Assembly: GCA_022592445.1 (NCBI GenBank)
Contig: JABYQR010000038.1
Coordinates: 144,420-208,419, forward strand
Source of the DNA: Cytidiella melzeri
Taxonomy: Eukaryota; Basidiomycota; Agaricomycetes; Polyporales; Irpicaceae
Reading direction: 5' to 3'
DNA: 64,000 nucleotides
Shown here: piece after piece, positions 10,968-21,872 of the stretch
Position numbering within the stretch: position 1 is the first letter of the stretch
How the letters are laid out: each line of letters begins with the position of its first letter
Position numbers and translations under genes: made by a program
The notes under the pieces: generated by a model
What the model saw: only the letters and a program-made list of their open reading frames with translations
Databases searched by the model: none
Told to the model about the DNA's origin: nothing

Positions 10968-13725
10968 ATGATATCCTCCTTGACCGCACTCGCAGGTGTC
11001 GTCGCCCTGCTGGGCTGCATAGCACAGGTACCAGCCGTCGTCACCGTCTACAACACCGCAGGCGTAGTGCAGCAACCACTCGGCACAGCGACAGGCTCCG
11101 CTGCAGTAGCCTCCTCCTCTGCACTTCCTGCCTGGCTCGCAGCTATGCCTGCCTTCAACGACGAAGTCCTCCAACCGCCTCCCGTTCCGTCTCCGGCTCC
11201 CCCAACGCAATTCACCCTGGGTTTGCAGACAAGCGCCGCCGCTGTCAGTGGCTTGTCCATACCCCTCAACGGTTCCTTTCTTGGTTTTTCCATCGAAATG
11301 AGTGTTGTGACCCAAGTCAGTGAGTGACTAACCCTAGTATTAATTGTAGCAACTACTTAAAATTGTCTCGCAGTTGGTATCAACTCGTACGCCCTCTTTA
11401 CTTCGAGCTTTAGAACATAGCGGCTTACACACAAAATCACAGAACGTACCTCAGCGTCCCATTCCTCAACCTCATGGCCCTCGTGGCACAGCGCGGCGGG
11501 ACCGTACCCATTCGTGTGGGCGGCAACACTCAGGAATACGCGACGCTCGTGCCCAGTATCCCAGACGGCAAGGCGATTGAGAAAGACAAGGACGATACCT
11601 CTAATCCTGTACGTCTCCACCGCTCTGCTGCTTGAGTCACCGCGATACTGATCAAGTGCGGCTAGACGGCCACGCCTACGCTGATATTTACAGACGAGAT
11701 CATCTACATGCTCAACAACGTCTCTGCGCTCGTGGACGTCAAGTGGTATCTAGGTACACGCTTATACGGTCCCCTCTACAATATGAAAAATTACTGACGT
11801 CGGGTGTCTAGGTATACCGTTCAACGACACCACCAACTTGCGACTCGGCATTGCAGAAGTCGGCGAGGCCATCCTCGGCGACAACCTGCTCGGGTTCCAG
11901 CTCGGAAACGAGCCTGATCTCTACGTCGCGTAAGCCCCCTCCTCCTCCGAGTCCCCCTCTCCTCTCGTCGCACTCACACATACTCGCAAGCCACGACCAT
12001 CGCCCGGCAGACTGGAACCAAACCAACTACTTTGAAGAGTTCGGCGCCGTCATCCAGGCCATCGCCAACGACCCTTCCATTCCCGTCCGCAACAACCTCA
12101 TCGCACCCAGCGTCAGCGGCGAATGGACCCCAGAAAGTGTCTTTGACACTGGCTTCATCACCGCCTACACAGGTTCTCTCGGTGCCTTGGCCGTAGAGCA
12201 GTAAGTATCTTCAACCACGCAAATCACAATTTCTGGATTGAGAAATAACACTACTACGTTCCAGCTACCCAGACAACAACTGCGCCGCTGCCTTCCCAGG
12301 CTCCACCTCCGCCGCACCCGTCGTCCCCCAAGACGTCTTCCCCAACTACCTCTCCCACACCGCCGCTACGAGCATCACTTCTGCCTACCTCGACACTTCC
12401 TCCATCGCTCTCGCATCTGGCAAACCGTTTGTGATGTTCGAGACGAACACGGCGTCTTGTGGAGGGTTTCCGGGTGTGTCGGATTCGTTTGGGGCGGCGT
12501 TGTGGGGGGTAGATTATGGGATGACGATGGCGGTGAGTAATTTCTCGAGGGCGTTGGTTCACGTCGGTGGGGTATCGGATACATACAACGTGAGTTCTCC
12601 CTTCTTCTCTCTCACTCTGTTTTTTTTTTTTGACTAAAACCCATCGTGTGTGGAACAGCCATTCACACGTACGCCCCCCCTCTCTCTCCATAGATCGTTT
12701 GAACTAACCTTACACTAATCCGTACAGCACCCCCGACAAACGTAAGCACCACCTACGCTTGGTCCATCGGTCCCATCTTTTACTCTACCCTCGTCGTCGC
12801 CGAAGCCCTCGGCCCCTCCGGCTCCGCCCAAGTCCTCGACCTCGCCGCCAACAGCGCCAACATCTACACACCCGCTTACGCCGTGTACGAAGCTGGGACG
12901 CTCGTCAGGGTGTTGCTTGTCAATTTCGTGTCGGACGCGAGTGGGGAGAGCGAGTATACGGCGAGTTTGGGGTTCGAGGAGGGGGCTGCTGTCCCGGAGG
13001 AGGTTGTGGTCAAGTAAGTTCTGATTTTTTGATTTGTTTTTGTTTTTGTTTATGGGTAAGGGTGTGGGTGGGTGGATGTGAGCTGATGGGTCTTCGTGTT
13101 GTGTGTTGTGTGTAGGTACCTACTAGCGCCGTCAGTAGCAGAGAAGGAAAACATAACATGGGCGGGTCAGGTGAATATTTATTTGGTTGAGAAACCATCG
13201 CTCTTCACCTGTTCCTAACCAACCTATACAGACACTCGGCACGCGTTTCCAAGCCGGTACGCTCTCTCACCCTCCCCACCGCTCCTGCCCTCCCCTGACA
13301 TTTTCTCTTTCTTGGATATAGACGGCCGCTTCCAAAACAACGAAACAACAACCACACTCCCCTGCAACCAAACCTCCCTCACATGCTCAATCCCAGTCCC
13401 AGCACCCGCCATCGCTCTCGTCTTCCTCCCCCCATCCTCCTCCTCCTCTTCCTCCCCCTCCTCCTCTTTTCTCCCTGCATTATCGACAAAAACGTTCTCA
13501 ACGACAGCAGTGACCAAATCCGGAGAGAACACAGCGTCTGTCGCGCCTTCTGTGTTGGCGACGTCGAATGGGGAGACGGACGGGTCGAGGGAGAAGTTGG
13601 CGAGTACGAGTAAAGGGAGTAGTAGTGGGGGTGTGTCGGTGCGTTGGAGAGGTGGGGGAGGGGTGAGGTGTGTTGTGGTCGTGGGGCTTGTGGGAGGGTT
13701 GTTGACGTGGGGGAGGATGCTGTGA
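10968..13725 (+). CDS. Secreted GH79 glycosidase (beta-glucuronidase/heparanase-like), copy A
   Basis: A secreted glycoside hydrolase of family 79; characterised fungal members act on glucuronic-acid-containing glycans such as arabinogalactan-protein side chains. The start at 10968 gives a clear signal peptide (MISSLTALAGVVALLG) before the mature VTVYNTAG. Family landmarks in order are GSFLGFSIEMSVVTQV, IRVGGNTQEYATLV, LGNEPDLYV (acid/base Glu) and VMFETNTASCGGFPG (nucleophile Glu). A C-terminal beta domain follows. The tail is Ser/Thr-rich and ends in a hydrophobic stretch (VVVVGLVGGLLTW), suggesting a GPI anchor. About ten short introns interrupt the gene. It lies tail to tail with a paralogue at 14104-16782. 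Catalytic residues are intact. Substrate cannot be read from sequence. Confidence 0.85.
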
Positions 13726-14103
13726 TGAGTAGAGAGGGAAAGAGGGATTGTTATGTGTTAATTGTCCATGCTGCATCTTTAACGGACCTTATGCTGACCC
13801 GGCCTCGGTATACTCAACCTATTAATCCTTCATTGATTGCTATTCATGAATAGGACTTTGTTCACAGACCACATGTGCGGAACGATCAAAAAACAAGGAA
13901 AAAAAAAACCCCCAACACGTACCGTCATCCACCTTTCACATTGTGAAACTCACTGCACACATTTGACTACCAACCCCTTTAACTACAATAGAAGTCAAAT
14001 GTCCATTAGAACGGTGAGTACTCGCAAATACACTCGTAAGATTCAAAACTGCACCAGAAACATTCTCAGACAAACTGTCTTCAAAATGTCCACAGTGGCA
14101 TGA
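13726..14103. other. Convergent spacer between the two GH79 genes
   Basis: This 378 bp A/T-richer spacer separates the two stop codons. It holds the two 3' UTRs; nothing else is recognised. Confidence 0.5.
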
Positions 14104-16782
14104 CTAGGACGCAAGCGTCTTCATCACAAGAACCACCCCACACAACACCGTCACCAAAACACTCACACCCGGCACAACCCCCGCCGCCTTCCCCGCCCCA
14201 CTGCTCCCCTTGCTCGTACTCCCCAACGACGACCGATCCTTGCCCGAATGCCCGTTCGACCCCGCAACAGCAGACGCATCAACCACAGCCGTGTTCGCCG
14301 TCTTTGTCACAGCCGTCGTCGAAAACGTCTGCGTCCCCGTCGCCTCCGACCCAGCAGCAGCAGCGTCAGAGAGCATCACGAGCGCAAACCCAGGCGCGGG
14401 CACGTGAATCGTGCACGTCTGCGCTGTCGTATCGCATTGCACCGTCTGCACCTGCTCCTCACCCAGCAGACGTCCGTCAGTCTCGAATTGGCCACCGAAA
14501 GTCTGATTCAGGTTTTGGCAAGGGTCAGAGAGGCGAAATAAAAATGACGGAAGGTAAAGGGCGTACCTGACCGGCCCAGGTGATGTTCGTCAACTCGGCT
14601 ACCGAGTCAGCCAAAAGATACCTGCAGAAAACCGCGTTAAGCTATCCCGAGACAGACCGCACAAAAGTCATCCGCTACTCACTTGACTTTGACAGATGAC
14701 GGAGTGGCGCCAGGAATACCAGTATTGCCGCCGCCGACTTGAATAGTCGCATCGTACGCGATGCCCCCGGCGGATTCGGTCATGTAGTTGAACAACGCCA
14801 CGCGAGCGAGCTGATCATTCTCGTAGATGGCGTAGCCGGGAGTAAATTCGTTGTTGCTGTTCGCGAAGAGGTCGACAACACGCGCGGTGTTGGTTTTGCC
14901 AAGGACCTCGGGCATGATCATGACGGAGTAGAAGATGGGGCCCACAGTCCACTGGTGGAAGTAGCTCTGGTTAGTGGGAGGGGCTGAGAAAGAGTGAGTA
15001 ATTTCTGCAGACACTGAACTCTAGTCGAGACTCACGAGTGAAGGGCTACACGGCACGGGTGAAGTGTCAGGAAAAAGACTGCCCCGTTCAAACAGTGAGC
15101 ACTCACGTTGTAGTATACATTCTGACCACCAAAGTGGACAAGTGCGTGGGAGAAGTTGCTGTAGACCATCTGCAACCCATAGTCGAGGCCCCACAGAGAT
15201 GATGCGAACGAATTACTGATACCCGGAAATCCACCGCAAGACGCAGTGTTGGTCTCAAACATTATAAACGGCTTCTGATATTGCTGGGCAATCATCGTCG
15301 AGTTCAGCATCGCGCTAACGATGCCAATCCCGGACTGATGTGTTAGATATTGACCGAAGACGTCTTGAGGAACAACCGCAGGGCCGTTACCGGGGTAGAT
15401 CGCATTGCAGTTGTCGAGGGGGTACCTGCCGCGATGCGTCAGTAACATAACCGCTGCCCAATTTGTACGGCCACTGACTTCTCAACACTGAGGGCAGACA
15501 GAGATTCCTGGTAATCAGTCAGGAATGGAGTATTCCAGACATCCTCCAGGGGCCAAACAGCCAAGGACAAGCTAGGACCAATCATGTTGGACTTGTTACT
15601 GACACTCCCGTCGTTGTTCCAAGCATCCCGCCATAGCCCGAATTCCTGGTAATACGAGTAAGCATTGTAGTCCTGGTTGCGGTGGAAATGTCTGATATTG
15701 GCCGTTAGTGTAGGCGGCACACAAGCGAAGATGCGCGTACTTTGCGTAGAGATCCGGTTCGTTCCCTACTTGGAAACCGAGCATATGCTGCCCAAGGATA
15801 CGTTCACCTTGCTCGACGATTTCCATGTGGATGTTCACGCTATCATTGAAAGGTACACCTGGAATGGCGATCAGGACGCCGTCGCAGAATTGTTCACAAC
15901 CTGACTCACCGAGGAACCAGTTGATATTGAGTAGAGTCGATATATTGGCCATCATATACAAGAGCTCATTCGTGAAGACCAAGGTCGGGGTGGCCGTCTT
16001 TGTGTGCGTCAGGAAGGACAACACCTGATGCATAGCATTTGTACGCACCGGATTATTAGGGTCTACCGAAACCTTCCCCAGAATCCCGCCATCTGGAGTC
16101 TCGTCTACAAGCATGGCATAATCCTGTGTGTTACCACCCACTCGGACGAGCAATTCGCCCGCACGTTCCACGAGCAAGGACGCAAAGTTTAGGAAAGGTA
16201 CGTTGATGAACGAACTACATCATGTCAAAGCTGGGATCGGTCACTCGATATGTTCAAGGAGCTTACCTGTTTATCCCCACTATAAAGAGAAGACCAATGT
16301 CAGCACAAGGTCTGAAGAAAGCACACGCCTCCAACCACCCATCGGTCGAAAATGATCTATATGGTCACTCTGAAAGCCTGCACAACATTTCGCAGAGCCT
16401 TTCGCACGACCAATGAAAGTACAACCACGGTAGGGTGGGGACCTGGATCATTGAAGTACTCACAAACTTGATTTGTTACCGACATTTCAATCGAGAAACC
16501 GAAGAACGACCCCTTGGTTGGTATTCCAAGGCCATTCACAAGATCTGCTGTTGGCATGAGGACAATGGGGAATGCATTCGCTGGTAGTGGGTTAGGTGGA
16601 GCCGGAGGGACTAGCTTTGTTAGGTCGTATGCGGCGAGGCCAGTGTACGTCGCCGGCGATGCAGTACTGCCTGCAGCTGTTGATGTGGGAGCAGCCCCGA
16701 GTGGTATTTGGCTGTAGACTGTGACTGCATTTGCGACTGTTACGGAGCATAGTACGAGGAAAAATGAACGGATGGCCGCCAT
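14104..16782 (-). CDS. Secreted GH79 glycosidase, copy B
   Basis: A paralogue of the GH79 gene at 10968, in opposite orientation. The ATG at 16782 opens a signal peptide (MAAIRSFFLVLCSVTVANA) followed by VTVYSQ. Then come GSFFGFSIEMSVTNQV, VRVGGNTQDYAMLVD, VGNEPDLYAK (acid/base Glu) and IMFETNTASCGGFPG (nucleophile Glu). The beta domain and a Ser/Gly-rich tail end in VLVTVLCGVVLVMKTLAS, a typical GPI-attachment signal. The frame at 16824 adds 14 residues before this ATG, but only the 16782 start gives a compact signal peptide. Roughly ten introns are present. The product is probably cell-wall or membrane anchored. Copies A and B share architecture and exon pattern but are well diverged, so the duplication is not recent. 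Confidence 0.85.
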
Positions 16783-17293
16783 CTTGCAGGCCGTAGAGAG
16801 AGTCAACGTTGTGGACAAGAACAAGTGCGTTGTCCGTAGTTGTGAGGTGGAAATAGACTTAAATATTACGTCAGCTAATATGGGTTATGGAGTTATGGGT
16901 TTTTCGTCAACTTTGGCAGGGAACCGACCTGGTGGATCGAAATATGGGTAATGGCAATTATGGGTTATGAGAGGTATGAGTTATGAGAGAGTCAACTGTA
17001 TATACCGCTTTTAGAGAGCAGAGAAACAATGAGACACTCACTTCTATTAGAGTTGGTTGACTTTCCTACTCAACCTCTGCACTATGATACCTTTCAAACA
17101 AATATTATCACTAAGTCATTGTCCCTAGCTACAATTGTTTGGGATAAAACAACTGGCTTCCTGTCTGCACCACAGAGAGTGTTTAAAAAGATTGGCATGA
17201 TTACGTAACGTCACGTGCAATGTAATTCCCTCTACCGAAACGGAACCTCATGCTCAGACTCTAAGACACTCTCCCACTAGCGTGGTAGTGGGA
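16783..17293. promoter_or_regulatory. Divergent promoter region, GH79 B / NEO1
   Basis: This 511 bp stretch lies between divergent start codons. The GH79 side has a cluster of imperfect TATGGGTTATG-like repeats (about 16875-16985). The NEO1 side has a CACGTG palindrome at about 17211. I cannot assign factors to either. Confidence 0.4.
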
Positions 17294-20200
17294 ATGTCCG
17301 AGATACCTTTGCGTCAATTTGGTCGTCCAAGGAAAGCCAGAGCAGGATACACAAGCCTTCCGGAGGACGAATATTCACCTGCTCCAAACCAGACCAGCGG
17401 CAGCATGCCTTCAGCCGTTCGCAACGCAGCAGCAGCAAGCGCACCAATTGTCCGAAAGCCAAGGCGCACAGAACGCTACGAAGACGATCCGGAAGAGGCG
17501 GAAACCCTGCTTGGAGACCACATTGGCAACCTCGGGGATGTTGAGGAAGAACGAGTCAAGGCTTCATCGCGAGTGAGTGGTACATCTATGGTTATGGCGA
17601 TAGCGACGTTTTGCGGGCGGACTTAAGGATGATGCGAAGGTCAGCCTAAGCTCGGTGCTCTGATTGCTTTGACTGTGTGTTGCACAAGAGGTGGCCTTGA
17701 CAAACCTTGTACAGTCTCGCCGTACATGATGCACAAACTGGCTCTTCAAGCATCGGCGTGGTTTTGGCGTTTGGCTTCAGAGTGTCATCCCTATCGCCTT
17801 CGAATGCCTGGAATCTCAGCGGAAGAAATACAGTGCTAAATGACTTCTAGGCATCGTCATCGTCACGCAGGACTAAACCGCCTAGAGATAAATCGCGGAC
17901 AATATCATTTCGACCGCCAGGTGCGTTGTTACCATTCCACACATGTGCGCAGCAAACGAAAGTGCATGTCATCTCACCATGTCCCAGCCGCGTCCTGAGC
18001 GCTGGAAGCCACTGCACATAATGCTCTCTCTGTGATATCCCTACCGCTCATTCTCCGGCTTTCTGACTCGCACTTGTTCTGTAGAGAAGCCCCAAAAGAA
18101 GAAGTACCCTCCAAACATTGTACGAAACCAGAAATACAACGCCTTCACATTCCTTCCCATCGTCTTCTACGAGCAATTCAAGTTCTTCTTCAATCTATAT
18201 TTCTTGCTTGTTGCTCTCTCACAATTTGTTCCTGCGCTCAAGATTGGACTCATCGCAACGTACATCGCACCGCTGGCGTTTGTTCTTTGTGTGACCATAG
18301 GCAAGGAGGCTTACGATGACTACAAACGTAATCAACGCGATCATGAAGCAAACTCGCAGCGGTACCTGGTCCTTGACCCAACGTCATTCGAGTCCCCATC
18401 AGAAAGCGGTCCGCATACTCGCGCAGTACCGTCTTCTCAACTCGCTGTCGGTGACTTCGTCCTGTTGGAGAAGAACCAGCGCGTACCTGCCGATCTCGTA
18501 CTATTGCGAACGTCGGACCACTCTGGCACATGTTTTATTAGGACTGACCAATTGGACGGGGAGACGGACTGGAAACTGAGAGTCGCTGTTCCAACCTGCC
18601 AGAAGTTAAACAGCGACGAAGATCTACTGCTACTGGATGCAGAGATCTACGCCGACGCACCTATTAAGGACATCCACACGTTCATCGGCACCTTCACCAT
18701 TAACACTCCTCATAGTTTATCCGCCAATGAGATGCCTATGGTTCCTGTACCCACAGTTGAACCGTTGACCGCTGAAAACGTCCTCTGGTCTAACACAGTC
18801 TTGGCTGCAGGATCTGCAGTAGGCTTCGTGGTTTACACAGGGTCCGAAACCCGAGCTGTCATGAATACGAGTCACCCAGAGACTAAGGTTGGCTTACTCG
18901 ATGTCGAAATCAACAGACTTGCCAAGGTATGTTCTGCAGTTCTGGCCGCTTTCACCATAGCATTCTAACCCAAATATCAGATTTTGTGCGCAGTCACCTT
19001 TGCGTTATCGCTCTTGTTAGTCGCATTGAACGGCTTTCGAGGACTCTGGTATATCTACATTTTCCGTTTCCTCATTTTATTCTCGTCCATTATACCCATC
19101 AGGTCAGTGCCTCCTGGCCGTCGTAGCCTTAGCTAATGCACTCTTCACTAGTCTACGTGTCAACCTCGACATGGGAAAGACAGTCTATGCTCAACAAATA
19201 ATGAGTGATCCCGAGATACCCAATACGATCGTACGCACGAGCACCCTCCCAGAGGAGCTCGGGCGCATAGAATACCTTCTCAGTGATAAGACAGGAACTC
19301 TTACCCAGAATGGTAAGCCTCAACAAAGTCCAATCATACAAGCTCCGTCTCACACAATCCAGAGATGGAGATGAAAAAGCTGCATATGGGCACTGTGTCC
19401 TACGGCTTCGAATCGATGGACGAAGTGGCACACCAGCTGGCCTTGTCCTTTGGTGCTTCAGAATCAGGCCACGGCAGGAAACATTCCCTCGCTACCGGCA
19501 TGCAGCTTGCAGCTCGCGGACGACGTGATATGTCCTCTCGGGTTCACGACGTAGTGATGAGCCTTGCTCTATGTCACAATGTAGGCTTGTCGTTCTGAAT
19601 TTATGTCTTCGCAGACTTACTGTGTCGTCTATCAGGTTACTCCTGCCACAAATGACGACGGCTCCGTCACCTACCAAGCTTCGTCTCCGGACGAGGTTGC
19701 TATCGTCAAATGGACTGAATCGGTCGGACTGACGCTCACTTTCCGTGACCGTACGCGTATTGAGTTGCAAGCGCCTACAGGGTCGAAGCTGGACTTTGAA
19801 GTCCTCGAATTATTCCCATTTACATCAGAATCTAAGCGCATGGGTATCGTCGTTCGTGACAGGCAGTCCGGAGAGATTACGTTCCTTCAAAAGGGAGCCG
19901 ACGTGGTCATGGCGAAGATTGTACAGAGGAACGATTGGCTGGAAGAAGAATGCGCTAATATGGCTCGAGAAGGCTTGCGCACACTCGTGATGGCGCGCAA
20001 AAAGTTGAGCGAGCAGACTTATGCGGAGTTCACGCAACAGCACCATCTTGCCAGTATACGACTGGACGGGCGAAATGAAGCTATGGCTGCCGTGGTGGCC
20101 GAGTACCTTGAGCGTGATCTGGAACTCCTCGGTCTCACTGGTGTGGAAGACAAGCTACAAGAGGAGGTCAAGTCTACCCTGGAGCTTCTTCGAAATGCCG

Positions 20201-21719
20201 GGATCAAGATCTGGATGTTGACTGGCGACAAGATCGAGACCGCTACGTGCATTGCCATCTCTACGAAGCTCGTGGCGAGGAATCAGTATATTCACCAAAT
20301 AGCCAAACGTAAGTGAGAGCCTCATATCTTCACGTACACTGTGTCTTACCCGAGCTTTGCAGTGAAGACAGAAGACGAAGTCCGGCACCAGCTGGATTTC
20401 CTGCAGAACAAGTTGGACTGTTGCCTTGTCATCGATGGAGAGTCATTGCACGTGAGCTTTAGCTAGGCATACATCGACGAAGCTCTCGGCCAACTCACTG
20501 TCTGAAATGTAGTTGTGTTTGAATCTCTTCAAGAACGAGTTCATAGAGATCGCAACCAAGTTATCGGCTGTAGTCGCGTGTCGATGCTCGCCCACACAGA
20601 AAGCAGATGTCGCACGTCTGATCAGGCTGTTTACGAAGAAACGAGTTTGTTGCATAGGAGACGGCGGAAACGACGTCAGTATGATTCAAGCTGCCGACGT
20701 CGGTTAGTCTATATTACCTGCTCCCTTGAGAACGATGCACTGAATAGTCGCAGGTGTCGGAATTGTAGGGAAGGAAGGAAAGCAGGCCTCTTTAGCTGCC
20801 GATTTTTCGATCACCCAGTTCAGTTTCCTCACCAAACTCCTTCTCTGGCATGGTCGCAACTCGTATCGCCGCTCGGCAAAGCTAGCCCAGTTTGTCATCC
20901 ACCGTGGTCTCATCATCTCCATCATGCAAACGGTGTTCTCGTCCATCTTTTACTTCGCACCCATTGCGTTGTACCAAGGGTGGCTCATGGCGGGCTACGC
21001 TACTGTCTATACCATGGCACCAGTCTTTTCACTCGTCCTTGACCGGGATGTCAACGAGGATCTGGCACTTTTGTACCCTGAACTGTACAAGGAACTCGTG
21101 AAGGTGAGCGCACTTTCAGACGCCTGTGTGATTTCAGGTCTAATACGTATTTCGTCCATTCAAGGGTCGCGTCTTATCCTTCAAGACTTTCTTCATGTGG
21201 CTGATGATCAGCCTGTACCAAGGCGAGTTTCCGGAAAAAGCCTGTCTCTCTGTTACGATGTTAACGCCTAGACAGGGTCTGCCATCATGATTATGTCCTT
21301 GGTTCTCTTCGAGACAGAATTCCTGAATATCGTGTCAATCTCGTTCACAGCTTTAATCCTAAACGAGCTGATCATGGTGGCCCTCGAAATCACCACTTGG
21401 TGAGTAACCGCACCGCTGGCATGCTTGAGAGTTATCATTCAATTAACTACCGCAGGCATCTATATATGGTCGTGTCGGAGGTTGTCACTTTTTTCCTCTA
21501 CGCTCTCAGTCTGGTGTTCCTACCTGAATATTTCGGTGCGTGTGTGTGCACATCCTCGACTGCACAACTGACAAACGCTTATCAGACCTGACCTTCGTTT
21601 TGTCCGTCCGCTTCGCCTGGAAGGTCGCAGTAATCGTTGCGATTAGTGCTTTCCCGTTGTACATTATCAAGCTTATTCGCAGTCGAATCGCGCCTGCTGC
21701 CTCGAGCAAGCTGCTTTAA
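17294..21719 (+). CDS. NEO1: P4-ATPase phospholipid flippase, Neo1/ATP9 type
   Basis: An integral membrane aminophospholipid flippase of Golgi/endosomes. It belongs to the Neo1/ATP9 branch, which works without a Cdc50 subunit. Visible motifs are the [20 protein letters not shown] entry to the first membrane segments, [12 protein letters not shown] (the P4 version of the TGE actuator loop), and [10 protein letters not shown] at about 19286 followed across an intron by the Glu of the [10 protein letters not shown] phosphorylation site. Later come [12 protein letters not shown] (nucleotide binding), [20 protein letters not shown] and [16 protein letters not shown]. The C-terminal membrane segments end in [13 protein letters not shown] and TAA 21717-21719. 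The start is the ATG at 17294; the in-frame codon at 17282 is GTG. There are about fifteen introns. The gene is apparently intact and converges on NST1. Confidence 0.93.
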
Positions 21720-21872
21720 TCACTCACACTCATGTTTACGCATGACGAGATGGATGCTTCACTATATTGATATATTGATCGTCAGTGGCGTGCTGGTCAG
21801 ATATAAGAACAGAATTGCGAGTGATGATAGACAGCGATGAAGTGTGCTGATGCAAAAAGAGTTGATGTGCGT

